A DNA stretch of 64,000 nucleotides from Emcibacter sp. (GTDB lineage Bacteria; Pseudomonadota; Alphaproteobacteria; Sphingomonadales; Emcibacteraceae). Positions within the stretch are counted from its first letter, which is position 1. The number at the start of each line of letters is the position of its first letter. The position numbers were made by a program, and so were the translations under genes. The notes beneath the pieces were generated by a model, which was not told the DNA's origin, did not search any database, and saw only the letters and a program-made list of their open reading frames with translations. Of this stretch, positions 7,851 through 17,028 are shown piece by piece. The stretch covers positions 2,404,001-2,468,000 of the forward strand of contig NZ_OY776217.1 in the NCBI RefSeq assembly GCF_963675455.1, written 5' to 3'.

Positions 7851-9416
7851 ATGGCCAGGCTTACTGACTACACTTCTTATGCGGATGCCCAGGCGCATGC
7901 TAATTCCAGCGCACTCTGGGACTTGTTTGACGGCGATCGTGATTACCTCAACATTGCCCATGAATGTATAACCCGTCATGCGGACGGTTCCGGTCGTACT
8001 GCTGTGAGAATCGCTCATGCAGACGGGGCTGACGAAATTATCAGCTTTGACGAAATCGCCACTAGGTCAGCACAATTTGCTCATTGGCTTGTGGAAAACG
8101 GAATCAAGCCGGGTGATCGTATTGCCTTTATGCTGGAGCCCTCTCTGCCGTTCTATACCAGCCTGTTCGGGGCCATCATGTCCGGTGCCATCAGTGTGCC
8201 TTTGTTTACCCTGTTCGGCCTCGATGGTCTGTGTCTGCGCGTTGATGACTGCAAGCCAAGCCTGCTGGTCACCAACGAAGAGAAAGCGGATATCGCCCAC
8301 AAGGTGGAAGGCCTGCGCGTGGTGGTGGCTAACGATGACCTGATGGAAGAGATCAGCAAATATCCGACCACATTCGAAACCAAATCCAGGGCCAGTGACA
8401 TGGCCGTGTTTCAGTATACCTCCGGCACGACCCGGGAACTGCCCGCCGCGGTGAAGCATACGCATAAATCACTGGTGACCCTGATGTTTGCCGCCCTTTA
8501 CGGCACCGGAATTCGTCCCGGCGACCAGTTCTTTTGTCCGTCATCGCCAGCCTGGGGCCACGGCCTGTGGCATGGCACCCTGGCGCCGCTGGCGTTGGGC
8601 GTAACCACCGGCACTTTTGCCGGAAAATTCGATGCCGTGCGCCTGATGAAGGCGCTGCAGGATTATAAAATTAGCAACATGTCTGCGGCAGCAACCCACT
8701 ACCGCATGATGAAGAATTCCGGCAAAGGCAAGGACTTCACTTTCTATATCAAGAAGCTGTCCTTTACCGGTGAACCCTGTGATCCGGGGACCCTGGAGTT
8801 TATTGACGAAACATTCCATGTTCCCGCCTGCAGCATGTATGGCACCACCGAAATCGGTGTGGTGCTGGTCAACTTCCCCGGTGCTGAAGATTATGTTGTC
8901 AAGCCGGGCTCCCTTGGCAAACCTATCCCCGGCCTGAAGCTGGAAGTGCAACGTGCCGACGGCACCCCTACCGCTCCGGAAGAGGTTGGCGAGTTGATGC
9001 TGTGGAAGCGTGATCACTGGGAGACCACCAAGGATCTCGCCCGGGTGGATGAGGAGGGCTACCTCTATCACTGTGGCCGCGCAGATGACGTGATCATCTC
9101 GGCCGGCTGGACCATGTCCGCCGTTGAAATCGAAAACACCATGCTGAAACATGATGATGTGGAAGAGGTCGCCGTAATCGGCGTGCCCGATGAAACCCGT
9201 GGCCAGGTGGTCAAGGCTTTCGTTGTGAGCAAGCGCCCGGAAAGCAAAGAGTTTGTTGAAGAGTTACAGAATTTTACGCGGGAGCGTCTGGCACAGCACG
9301 AGTTCCCCCGTATCGTTGAATTTGTGTGTGAGCTTCCCAAGACGCCGGCAGGCAAGGTTCACCGCAAGGTCCTGCGTGACCGCGAAGCAGCTAAAGCTGC
9401 TGCGGCCGGCAATTAA
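7851..9416 (+). CDS. AMP-dependent acyl-CoA synthetase
   Basis: A 521-residue ANL-family ligase. ATG 7851 follows AAGGGTGA; the upstream frame to 7773 lacks a ribosome site. The nucleotide loop reads QYTSGTTRELPAAVKHTHK, with Arg where most relatives have Gly and the Lys shifted, a variant that may mark a subfamily. MYGTTEIG is the second adenylate motif, and the C-terminal TPAGKVHRKVLR contains the catalytic Lys. It should form an acyl-CoA from an aromatic or fatty acid. It heads an operon with a MaoC-type dehydratase 20 bp downstream and is controlled by the divergent IclR gene if context is a guide. Confidence 0.9.
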   Translation: MARLTDYTSYADAQAHANSSALWDLFDGDRDYLNIAHECITRHADGSGRTAVRIAHADGADEIISFDEIATRSAQFAHWLVENGIKPGDRIAFMLEPSLPFYTSLFGAIMSGAISVPLFTLFGLDGLCLRVDDCKPSLLVTNEEKADIAHKVEGLRVVVANDDLMEEISKYPTTFETKSRASDMAVFQYTSGTTRELPAAVKHTHKSLVTLMFAALYGTGIRPGDQFFCPSSPAWGHGLWHGTLAPLALGVTTGTFAGKFDAVRLMKALQDYKISNMSAAATHYRMMKNSGKGKDFTFYIKKLSFTGEPCDPGTLEFIDETFHVPACSMYGTTEIGVVLVNFPGAEDYVVKPGSLGKPIPGLKLEVQRADGTPTAPEEVGELMLWKRDHWETTKDLARVDEEGYLYHCGRADDVIISAGWTMSAVEIENTMLKHDDVEEVAVIGVPDETRGQVVKAFVVSKRPESKEFVEELQNFTRERLAQHEFPRIVEFVCELPKTPAGKVHRKVLRDREAAKAAAAGN

Positions 9417-9436
9417 TATCTTAGGAGTAGATTATC

Positions 9437-10564
9437 ATGTCTGAAAACCGTTTCCCCAAAATTACAGAAGAAGGTCTGGCCGATCTGCGTGAGCGTATCG
9501 GCGTCAAGATCGAGAACACCGTGGAGCCGTGGAACTTTGAAGCGTCCCGTGATGCGATCCGTCACTATGCCCATGGTATCGGCGACGACAATCCGCTGTG
9601 GTCCGACCCGGAATATGCCAAAAATACCAAATACGGCAATGTTGTTGCCCTGCCGAGCTTCCTGTTCACCACCAGCCGTATCATTTCCGGTTACTGTGGC
9701 GGTCTTTCCGGTGTTCACGCCATGTGGGCCGGTGCCGACTGGACTTGGCACAAGCCTGTTCTGCGTAACGATAGCATTAGAACCGAAGCTTACCTGAAAG
9801 ACCTGGTAGAGCACCAGACCCGTTTCGCCGGTCGTTCCTTCCAGCAGATCTATCATGTCGACTTCTATAACCAGAAGGACGAGCTTGTTGCTGAAGCCGA
9901 CAGCTGGGTTTTCCGTACCGACCGTGACGAAGCCCGTGAGCGCGGCACCAAATACACCGAAGTGCGTGGCAAGGTCGAACCTTTCACTGACAAGCAGCTG
10001 GCTGAATGGTCAGAGCTCTATGCCAAGGAAGAGATTCGCGGTGCCAATACCCGCTACTGGGAAGACGTTACCGAAGGCGAAGCTCTGCCCCGTATGATGA
10101 AAGGCCCGATGACTGTGACCGGTTTTATCTGTTACGCACAGGGCTGGGGCGGTCTGTATATTCGTGCCAATAAACTGGCGTGGAAAATGCAGCAGGCTCA
10201 CCCGGGTCTGGCCATTAAAAACCGCTTTAATGTGCCGGATTGTCCGGAGCGTGTTCACTGGGACGAGGCCTTTGCTCTGGAAGTTGGCGCACCTGGCGCT
10301 TACGATTATGGACCGGAACGTTGTTCATGGCTGACACATCATGCCACCAACTGGATGGGTGATGACGGCTTCCTTCGTCAGTCAAAATGTCAGATCCGCC
10401 GTCACAACCCGGATGGGGATGTGATCTTCATCGATGGTACCGTCAAGCGTAAATTTGTCGAGGACGGCAAGCATCTGGTGGAAATCGAGCAGAAAGCCGT
10501 CACGCATCGTGATGAACTGTCTGCTGCCGGTACCGCCATTGTGGAACTGCCCAGTCGCGGCTAA
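9437..10564 (+). CDS. MaoC-like / FAS1-type dehydratase (double hotdog)
   Basis: A 375-residue protein with two hotdog folds. The N-terminal half has the FAS1-like dehydratase region with WNFEASRDAIRHYAHGIGDDNPLW, and the second half is a weaker MaoC-type copy. Such proteins hydrate or dehydrate enoyl-/3-hydroxyacyl-CoA esters. Placed between an acyl-CoA ligase and a CoA-transferase, it probably hydrates an unsaturated acyl-CoA made by the ligase, for example during side-chain shortening; that order is inferred. ATG 9437 follows TAGGAGTAG. A terminator-like hairpin lies just downstream. Confidence 0.85.
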   Translation: MSENRFPKITEEGLADLRERIGVKIENTVEPWNFEASRDAIRHYAHGIGDDNPLWSDPEYAKNTKYGNVVALPSFLFTTSRIISGYCGGLSGVHAMWAGADWTWHKPVLRNDSIRTEAYLKDLVEHQTRFAGRSFQQIYHVDFYNQKDELVAEADSWVFRTDRDEARERGTKYTEVRGKVEPFTDKQLAEWSELYAKEEIRGANTRYWEDVTEGEALPRMMKGPMTVTGFICYAQGWGGLYIRANKLAWKMQQAHPGLAIKNRFNVPDCPERVHWDEAFALEVGAPGAYDYGPERCSWLTHHATNWMGDDGFLRQSKCQIRRHNPDGDVIFIDGTVKRKFVEDGKHLVEIEQKAVTHRDELSAAGTAIVELPSRG

Positions 10565-10646
10565 ATCAACTGAGTGCCACCGCTTCCCTCTTGCTTTATT
10601 ACAGCTTTTGAAGCAAGGGGGAGGGGCGCACAGCAGACAGTAAATC

Positions 10647-10679
10647 GGGTTGGTTCCTGCAGGGGAACCACCCCTTTTT
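10647..10679 (+). terminator. Rho-independent terminator after dehydratase gene
   Basis: GGGTTGGTTCC pairs with GGAACCACCCC around a TGCAGG loop (one bulged base) and is followed by CTTTTTA. It would end or attenuate the ligase-dehydratase transcript before the CoA-transferase gene. Confidence 0.65.
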
Positions 10680-10762
10680 ACTAAATAGGTGATCGTTGAC
10701 AACGATGTCTGCCTTTTTGATATCGGTTGTCCGCAAAAACAAACCCGGATAGAGTGTGCAAC

Positions 10763-11977
10763 ATGCAGCAGAGTGACAAATCATCATGGCCCGGCCCGTT
10801 GCAGGGAATTCGCGTACTCGATTTTACCCGGGTGCTGGCGGGCCCGGCGGCCGCCCTGGCGCTGGCCGATCTGGGCGCGGAAGTGATCAAGATTGAACCG
10901 CCGGGGTCCGGTGACGAGACCCGGACCTTTCCGCCGTTTCGCGACGGGGAAAGCCACTATTATATTGCCGTGAATCGCGGCAAGAAGAGCATGGTGATTG
11001 ATCTTAAGAGCGAGGACGGCGTGGCCCTGATCAAGGACCTTGCTGCCAAATGTGACATTGTGGTGGAAAATTACCGTCCGGGCGTGATGAGACGCCTGGG
11101 GCTGGACTATGAAAACCTGTCCGCCATCAATCCGGGACTGATCTATTGTTCTATTTCCGGCTTTGGTATGAACGGCCCGCTGAGTGACCGGCCGTCCTTC
11201 GATATCGTATTGCAGGCCCTGTCCGGTGCGCTCAGCGTCAATGGTGAGCCCGGGGGGCTGCCGACCAAGCTGGGTATTCCGCTGGGCGACCTTGTCGGCG
11301 GCATTAACGGCCCCATTGCCATTCTGGGCGCCCTGTATGAGCGCTCGGTCACCGGGCGAGGACGACTGATCGATATCAGCCTGCTCGACGGCATGATGGG
11401 TATGCTGGGTTATCTGGCTCAGCTGGCTTTCTTCAATGGCGAGGACCCGAAGCCATTGGGGTCACAACACCCCAATCTTGTGCCCTACGGTCTTTTCCCG
11501 GCGAAAGATGGATCGATTATTATAGCCTGCCTGACCAACGCCTTCTGGGGAAGGGTTTGCACGGCGATTGACAGGCCGGAGCTCGCCGAAGATGAGCGGT
11601 ATGCCTCGCTGGAGAAACGTCGCGACTGTCGTGAAGAGGTGAATGATATCATTTCCGGATTCACCAGGAAAAGAAATGTGCAGGATCTGGTTGATTTGTT
11701 GACGGAACATCAGGTGCCCAACGCCCCGATTCTAGGGATTATCGAGGCGCTTTCCCAACCGCAGGCCGTGGCAAGGGAAATGGTTGTTGAAACAGAACAC
11801 AAGACATTGGGTAAAATCCCGATCGTCAATCGTCCATTCAAGTTTCCCGGGGAGCAGCAGCCTGTTCCGACGGCGCCGCCGGTTCTGGGCCAGGATACCG
11901 ACGAGATATTGAGCGATATCCTTGAGTTGTCGCCGGACCAGATCGAGAAACTGCGTGCCGCCAAGGTTGTGAGCTGA
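10763..11977 (+). CDS. Class III CoA-transferase (CaiB/BaiF family)
   Basis: A 404-residue CoA-transferase. The N-terminal signature GIRVLDFTRVLAGPAAALALADLGAEVIKIE matches the family when read in parts, and Asp147 (in RPSFDIVLQA) is the expected catalytic residue that carries the acyl anhydride. These enzymes move CoA between organic acids without ATP. The neighbouring ligase and thioesterase suggest it recycles CoA among pathway acids. ATG 10763 lies behind GAGTG and is preferred to the one at 10727. It is 22 bp ahead of the thioesterase gene. Confidence 0.9.
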   Translation: MQQSDKSSWPGPLQGIRVLDFTRVLAGPAAALALADLGAEVIKIEPPGSGDETRTFPPFRDGESHYYIAVNRGKKSMVIDLKSEDGVALIKDLAAKCDIVVENYRPGVMRRLGLDYENLSAINPGLIYCSISGFGMNGPLSDRPSFDIVLQALSGALSVNGEPGGLPTKLGIPLGDLVGGINGPIAILGALYERSVTGRGRLIDISLLDGMMGMLGYLAQLAFFNGEDPKPLGSQHPNLVPYGLFPAKDGSIIIACLTNAFWGRVCTAIDRPELAEDERYASLEKRRDCREEVNDIISGFTRKRNVQDLVDLLTEHQVPNAPILGIIEALSQPQAVAREMVVETEHKTLGKIPIVNRPFKFPGEQQPVPTAPPVLGQDTDEILSDILELSPDQIEKLRAAKVVS

Positions 11978-11999
11978 AATCGGGTCAGAGGAGTATTCG

Positions 12000-12428
12000 A
12001 TGACAGAAGAACAAGAGAAGGGGCAGGCCCCGGCCGACTGGAAAAGACGTCAGATGAGGGGAATTCCGGCCTCTTTTGAAGCCTTCTGGACCAAAAGCGA
12101 GCAAGATGGCTTCCGCTATGGCGTGCAACTTGACGAAAGACACTGCAACGCCCAGGGCTTTGTTCATGGCGGGCTGATGATGTCCATAATGGATCATATC
12201 CTGTCCCTGAAGATCTGGGAAGCGTCCGACCGCTCCATTTGTTCGACAGTCCATCTGGATTGTCATTTCCTGTCGCCCTTGCGGGCGCCCTGTTTCGTCG
12301 AAGTGGATACGGAAATCCTGAGGCAGGGCAAGAAAACGGCCTTTCTGAGGGGTATTCTGCGTTCTGACGATAAAGATATCATGGAAGCCACTGGTGTCTG
12401 GAACATTATGCCGGTGCCCAAATCCTGA
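12000..12428 (+). CDS. PaaI-type hotdog thioesterase
   Basis: A 142-residue single hotdog protein. The family hallmark, N/G-rich HGGLMMSIMDHIL preceded by RHCNAQGFV, is at about residues 42-66; the Asp of MDH is the likely catalytic acid. PaaI enzymes free CoA from dead-end phenylacetyl- or hydroxyaryl-CoA esters. It closes the acyl-CoA module that began at 7851. ATG 12000 follows GAGGAG. It converges with the GntR gene. Confidence 0.85.
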   Translation: MTEEQEKGQAPADWKRRQMRGIPASFEAFWTKSEQDGFRYGVQLDERHCNAQGFVHGGLMMSIMDHILSLKIWEASDRSICSTVHLDCHFLSPLRAPCFVEVDTEILRQGKKTAFLRGILRSDDKDIMEATGVWNIMPVPKS

Positions 12429-12457
12429 TGTTTCAAAAAGATAGAGGGGGCAGGGAA

Positions 12458-13138
12458 CTATAAATCCCCGAACATAATCTGCCGGACCGCCTGCAGATGA
12501 ATTCTTATCAGTGACTCCGCGCTCTTCGGGTCATGGTTGGCAATTGCCTCGATAAATCGCTGGTGCTCCAGGTTGCTTTCCTTGCGTGTGGCGGATGAAA
12601 ATACCCGGTTAATGATATTGCGCATGCCGGACGGGGCACTTTCCCGGACCGTGTCATACACGGCCAGCAACAGTTTGTTGCCGGCGGCTTTTGCCACAAG
12701 GCGGTGCAGACGTTCATCCCAGACAGCCCATTGATCAAAGTCGTCAAGTTCCTGCATCTGGCTGAGGCAGTGTTTCATTTCTTCAATCTGTGCCGGTGTC
12801 GCCCGGCGCGCCGCCAGCGCGGCGATCTGCGGTTCAATGACCAGACGCGCTTCAAACGCTTCCGGAGGAGTGAGCACTTCAGGCATGGAGGTGAGCTCAG
12901 TGGTGAGTGAGCGTTCACCGATAAAGGTCCCCTTGCCGACATGGCGCCAGATCAGGCCTTCTTTTTCCAAAGTCTTCATCAGGCCCCGCAGTTTGGCGCG
13001 CGATATCCCCAGTTCCTCGACAAGACTTACTTCCGGCGGCAGGCGCCGTTTGTTGTCCCGGCGTGCCTGGTTCACGTAATCGCGCAATTTCGCCAGGTCG
13101 CGATCTCTTTGCTGATCGGTTCGGGATGTCTTTTTCAT
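12458..13138 (-). CDS. GntR-family regulator, FCD subfamily
   Basis: A 226-residue regulator: winged helix at about 15-80 (VNQARRDNKRRLPPEVSLVEELGISRAKLRGLMK) and FCD helical domain at about 90-220 with the metal-site pattern DERLHRLVAKAAGN. It is divergent from the ornithine-cyclodeaminase-like operon across a 254-bp gap that carries two 23-bp direct repeats, likely its operator. Longer basic N-terminal tail than the other two GntR proteins here. Confidence 0.88.
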   Translation of the reverse strand: MKKTSRTDQQRDRDLAKLRDYVNQARRDNKRRLPPEVSLVEELGISRAKLRGLMKTLEKEGLIWRHVGKGTFIGERSLTTELTSMPEVLTPPEAFEARLVIEPQIAALAARRATPAQIEEMKHCLSQMQELDDFDQWAVWDERLHRLVAKAAGNKLLLAVYDTVRESAPSGMRNIINRVFSSATRKESNLEHQRFIEAIANHDPKSAESLIRIHLQAVRQIMFGDL

Positions 13139-13218
13139 ATTCGACTCGCGCTTAAGGGTTTGGCTGTGTTGGTGATGCCGCCTCTGGGTTCTTAAATCAA
13201 TTAATAGCTTGATATGTA

Positions 13219-13270
13219 TTAAAAATCAATTTAGGCATTGACGCAATTTAAAAATCAATTTAGGCATTGA
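13219..13270. repeat. Tandem direct repeat, 29-bp period, operator candidate
   Basis: TTAAAAATCAATTTAGGCAT followed by TGA occurs at 13219-13241 and again, identical, at 13248-13270. The period is 29 bp. A TTGATA(13266-13271)-17 bp-TAAAAC promoter overlaps the second copy and reads toward the gene at 13393. The GntR protein encoded at 12458-13138 is the obvious candidate binder. Confidence 0.6.
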
Positions 13271-13392
13271 TACAAGTTAAAGTATTAAATAAAACAATTC
13301 AATGTTTGATCCAGATTCGTCTGTCAACCTGGAAAAAAGGTTCGCGGAAGATGGTTCAACAGAGAATATTTCAGTTTTCAGAGAGGTGTGTA

Positions 13393-14400
13393 ATGGGCTC
13401 CGAAAAGGTCTCTCCCGTATTCATATCGTCCGAAGCGGCGGCAGAAGTCTTCGACTGGAAGTCTGCAATCACTGCATTGCAGCAGGTTTATTCCAATCCG
13501 CATGAGGAAGCGGCCACGCCGGCCCGCTCGATTGCGTCCAGTGGCAAGTCCTGGCTCCGGACATTGCCGGCAGTGCCACCCGGCGGCCGTTATTTCGGCG
13601 CAAAATTGATGGGCATGGCGTCCGAGGCGTCTGAGCCGGGCGTCCAGTATGTCATCGTTCTCTATGATCGTGAGACCAGCCGCATCGCCGCCTTTGTTGA
13701 CGCGGAAAAGGTGACCGGTTACCGGACCGCTGCGACCTCTGCTGCCGCGCTGGATAAAATGGCGCCGGCCCAGACCGCGAGACTGGCCGTTCTGGGCAGC
13801 GGACTGGAAGCACAAATGCACACACGGGCCTTCGCCGCTGTCCGCGACTTTGACGAGATTGTCGTCTTCAGTCCGACCCCGGCCAGCCGGGAACGTTTCG
13901 CCAATACAATTGGCGGCGAACTGGGTGTGAACACAACTCCGGCGGCTAGTGCCGAAGAGGCTGTCACGGGTGCTGATGTGGTCCTGGCAGCTGCACGGTC
14001 CCACGGTGAGAAACCTATTCTCTTTGGAAACTGGATAAAACCCGGTGCGGTGACGGTGTCTATCGGGTCGACCGTTCCCCAGCAGCGTGAAATTGATGTC
14101 TCTGTGGCAGAGCAAAGTGACATCATTGTCTGTGACATGGTGCATGAAGTGGTGAGCGAAACCGGCGACATGATTGCGGCTGCCGCGGCAGGAGTGAATG
14201 TGGAGGACAAGTGTTTCTCCCTTAATGATCTTCTGTCCGGTGCATTGGAGGAGAGTTTGGCTGTGGCCCACTATCCCATGTTCAAGTCGGTTGGCGGGGG
14301 ACTGCAGGATGTGGTTGTTGCCGGGATGATCCTTGACCGGGCCCTTGAGAAGGGATGTGCCACCGAACTGCCGATTGTTTTCGATACAAAGTACGTCTGA
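13393..14400 (+). CDS. Ornithine cyclodeaminase / mu-crystallin family protein
   Basis: A 335-residue protein; ATG 13393 behind GAGAGG is preferred because upstream frame sequence to 13267 is AT-rich promoter DNA. The NAD-binding Rossmann motif LGSGLEAQMHTRAF sits near residue 137, and GYRTAATSAAAL just ahead is the family substrate-site signature. Relatives include ornithine and lysine cyclodeaminases, alanine dehydrogenase and ketimine reductases. In an aromatic island it more likely reduces or oxidises an imine or keto intermediate, but the substrate is not visible. First of a run with DapA-like and aldehyde dehydrogenase genes. Confidence 0.85.
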   Translation: MGSEKVSPVFISSEAAAEVFDWKSAITALQQVYSNPHEEAATPARSIASSGKSWLRTLPAVPPGGRYFGAKLMGMASEASEPGVQYVIVLYDRETSRIAAFVDAEKVTGYRTAATSAAALDKMAPAQTARLAVLGSGLEAQMHTRAFAAVRDFDEIVVFSPTPASRERFANTIGGELGVNTTPAASAEEAVTGADVVLAAARSHGEKPILFGNWIKPGAVTVSIGSTVPQQREIDVSVAEQSDIIVCDMVHEVVSETGDMIAAAAAGVNVEDKCFSLNDLLSGALEESLAVAHYPMFKSVGGGLQDVVVAGMILDRALEKGCATELPIVFDTKYV

Positions 14401-14425
14401 TCAATTCACTGTTAGGATTACAAAG

Positions 14426-15436
14426 ATGCCTGAATATATCAAAAGTGAAGCCCGTGCCTGGGCAAGAGAAAAGCTGGTTGGCGTGGCACATGTCACCATT
14501 CCGACCATGAAATCCGATTTTAAATCTCTTAATGAAACAGCAATCCGACACGACGTCGAGACCGCGATCGGTCACGGCTTCATCGGCAGCCTAGCCTGTT
14601 CGGAAGTGGCGATGACGCTGGAAGAGTATGGCCAGTTCTGCAAGATCATGGTCGATCAGGCCCAGGGCCGGATGCTCACCATCCATCATGCGGCATTCAA
14701 TACGCTTGAGGATAATATCGAGGCGGTGAAAGTTGCTGAGGAAGCTGGTGCGGAATTTGTTCTGCTTTGTTATCCACCCTACTTTAATCCGCAGTCGCTT
14801 GAGGATGTTTATAATTACACAAAGGCATTTTGTGATGCCACCGATCTGGCGGTTATGCTGTTCCCGGTTCCGACCTGGGGTTTCTCCAGATTGCACCCGG
14901 CCGATATTCCGGTGCCGATATTGCGTCGTCTGGTTGATGACTGCCCCAATATTGTGGCGATCAAGGCCGAAGGCGGTTATCCGAACTTTATGGCGCAGAT
15001 CGAAGTGCACCGTGAATTTCATAAGGAAGTCGTGATTTCTTCACCGCTGGAATTTGATCTGATACCGCTGGGTCAGCTCATGCCCATTCCGTTTTCCGGC
15101 ACCAACTATTCCGCTTACTTCGGTGACTGGCTGCCCAGGATGCATGCCCTGCTTCAGGCGGGCAAGTTCGACGAGGCAACCCAGGAATGGTACCGGATTG
15201 ATCCGGCCCGCAAGGCAGTTCTTGGTGTCGGCTTCGGCGGTATGGGATTGCTGAACCGAATGCTGTGGAAATATCACGGCTGGCTGCAGGGCTATAACGG
15301 TGGTCCTCTGCGCGGTCCGACCGCCCGTGTCTATAAGAAAGACATGGTCACCCTTCGCCGCGGCCTGGAACTGGCCGGCCTGAATCCGACTTCTGATCCC
15401 GATGAAGAGTTTTTCATCGGCCGCAACCCTGAATGA
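14426..15436 (+). CDS. DapA-superfamily aldolase/hydratase
   Basis: A 336-residue TIM-barrel protein of the dihydrodipicolinate synthase/N-acetylneuraminate lyase superfamily. The Schiff-base lysine is visible in NIVAIKAEGGYPN. The substrate-loop Gly-Thr-Thr-Gly of classical DapA is replaced (GSLACSEVAMT), so it is not a lysine-pathway enzyme. Paired with an aldehyde dehydrogenase 11 bp downstream, it probably releases pyruvate and an aldehyde that the dehydrogenase oxidises, as in NahE-NahF or sugar-acid routes. ATG 14426 is supported by the family-like start and TTAGGATT upstream. Confidence 0.87.
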   Translation: MPEYIKSEARAWAREKLVGVAHVTIPTMKSDFKSLNETAIRHDVETAIGHGFIGSLACSEVAMTLEEYGQFCKIMVDQAQGRMLTIHHAAFNTLEDNIEAVKVAEEAGAEFVLLCYPPYFNPQSLEDVYNYTKAFCDATDLAVMLFPVPTWGFSRLHPADIPVPILRRLVDDCPNIVAIKAEGGYPNFMAQIEVHREFHKEVVISSPLEFDLIPLGQLMPIPFSGTNYSAYFGDWLPRMHALLQAGKFDEATQEWYRIDPARKAVLGVGFGGMGLLNRMLWKYHGWLQGYNGGPLRGPTARVYKKDMVTLRRGLELAGLNPTSDPDEEFFIGRNPE

Positions 15437-15447
15437 GGGAGTGAGAA

Positions 15448-16923
15448 ATGACTAACGAAACACCTATGAAACTCAATCTTGCCGATCCCGACCTGTTTCG
15501 CCAGGCCATGCTTATTGATGGCGAATGGGTCCAGGCCGACAGTGGAGAGATAATCGAGATCCGTAACCCTGCCACAGGGGAACTGGTTGGGCGCGCACCG
15601 AAGGCCGGACAGGCCGAGACGGCGCGGGCAATTGCCGCAGCAGGCCGGGCGCTGAAGAAATGGCGGGAAGTTCTGCCGAAAGAGCGCTCCGCCGTGCTGC
15701 GTAACCTGTTTAACCTGATGCACGAACATATTGACGACCTGGCCCTGATCCTGACGGCCGAGCAGGGCAAGACCCTGGCCGAAGCAAAAGGCGAGATTCT
15801 CTATTCCGCCGGCTTTATCGAGTGGTTTGCCGAGGAGGCCAAACGTATCTACGGCGATATTATTCCGCCGAACATGCCCGGTCGCCGGATTCTGGTTGAA
15901 AAGGCGCCGATCGGTGTCTTCGCCGCCATCACACCCTGGAACTTCCCGTCTGCGATGATCACCCGCAAGGCCGGCCCGGGCTGGGCCGTTGGTTGTACCG
16001 GTGTCATCAAGCCGGCGTCGCAAACTCCTTTTTCCGCCTTTGCCCTCGGTGTTCTGGCAGAACGGGCAGGCCTGCCCAAGGGCGTCTGCAACATCGTTAC
16101 TGGTTCCGCCCGTGAAATCGGCGGTGAATTGACCGGTAATCCCGTGGTTCGCAAACTGTCCTTCACCGGTTCGACGGAAGTCGGCGCCAAGCTGCTTGAA
16201 CAATGTGCACCGACCATCAAGAAAACAAGTATGGAGCTGGGCGGGAATGCACCGTTCATTGTGTTTGATGATGCGGATATCGACGCGGCTGTTGCAGGCG
16301 CCATGGCGGCCAAATATCGCAACTGTGGCCAGGCCTGTGTCGCCGCCAACAGAATGCTGGTGCAGGCGGGTATCTATGATGAATTTGCAAAGCGGCTCTC
16401 GGAAGAAACTGCCCGGCTTAAAGTGGGGAACGGCGTAGACGCAGATGTTGCCCAGGGCCCTCTGATCGATCAGAACGCTGTGGCAAAGGTTGAGGAGCAT
16501 ATCTCCGATGCCGTTGCCAAAGGTGCAAAAATTACTGTCGGCGGTAAACGTCATGAGCTTGGAGGCAACTTTTTTGAACCTACGGTTCTGACCGAGGTCC
16601 CCAGGGAAGCCCTGATTTTCAGTGATGAGACATTCGGACCTGTGGCACCCCTGTTCAGGTTTGAAACGGAAGAAGAGGCCCTGGAGCTTGCGAATGACAC
16701 ACCTTACGGGCTCGCCTCATACTTCTATGCCCGGGATGTTGGCAGAATTTTCAGAGTGTCGTCCGGTCTGGAGTTCGGCATCATCGGGGTGAATGAAGGT
16801 TTCATTTCCTCCGAGGTAGTGCCGTTCGGCGGCGTCAAGGCCTCAGGTCTTGGCCGCGAAGGGTCCAAATACGGGGCAGATGATTACGTCGAGATTAAAT
16901 ATATCGCCCTTGGCGGTCTTTAA
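15448..16923 (+). CDS. NAD(P)-dependent aldehyde dehydrogenase, succinate-semialdehyde type
   Basis: A 491-residue ALDH. Key residues: N165 in PWNFP, E263 in MELGGNAPF, and catalytic C297 in NCGQACVAANR. The arrangement matches the GabD-like subgroup (semialdehyde and aromatic aldehyde oxidisers). It follows the DapA-like gene closely and should oxidise the aldehyde that gene releases. Normal length and no broken motif. A stem-loop follows at 16934-16964. Confidence 0.92.
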   Translation: MTNETPMKLNLADPDLFRQAMLIDGEWVQADSGEIIEIRNPATGELVGRAPKAGQAETARAIAAAGRALKKWREVLPKERSAVLRNLFNLMHEHIDDLALILTAEQGKTLAEAKGEILYSAGFIEWFAEEAKRIYGDIIPPNMPGRRILVEKAPIGVFAAITPWNFPSAMITRKAGPGWAVGCTGVIKPASQTPFSAFALGVLAERAGLPKGVCNIVTGSAREIGGELTGNPVVRKLSFTGSTEVGAKLLEQCAPTIKKTSMELGGNAPFIVFDDADIDAAVAGAMAAKYRNCGQACVAANRMLVQAGIYDEFAKRLSEETARLKVGNGVDADVAQGPLIDQNAVAKVEEHISDAVAKGAKITVGGKRHELGGNFFEPTVLTEVPREALIFSDETFGPVAPLFRFETEEEALELANDTPYGLASYFYARDVGRIFRVSSGLEFGIIGVNEGFISSEVVPFGGVKASGLGREGSKYGADDYVEIKYIALGGL

Positions 16924-16933
16924 CTGAAACGAA

Positions 16934-16964
16934 GGAACAGGCTGCCATTACGGCGGCCTGTTTC
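16934..16964 (+). terminator. Stem-loop after aldehyde dehydrogenase gene
   Basis: GGAACAGGC and GCCTGTTTCC pair around a TGCC/GGCG inner stem. Only a short T run follows, so termination would be weak. Confidence 0.45.
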
Positions 16965-17028
16965 CTCATATGTCCGGCAACAAAGCCCTTTCCTTAAAGA
17001 AATCCGGTGTAAATATTTTTAACATAAT

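Noticed and set aside
13219..13270. Two-unit repeat considered as a CRISPR array
   Set aside because: There are only two units with a 6-bp gap between them, no proper spacers and no cas genes in the window.
13378..14271. Long open frame on the minus strand opposite the ornithine-cyclodeaminase-like gene
   Set aside because: It is antisense to a gene with clear family motifs, has no ribosome site or recognisable domain, and its composition is that of a codon-position shadow.
15331..16554. 407-codon minus-strand open frame opposite the DapA/ALDH genes
   Set aside because: It spans two real genes on the other strand, and the predicted protein is rich in His, Arg and Gln as expected of an antisense shadow.
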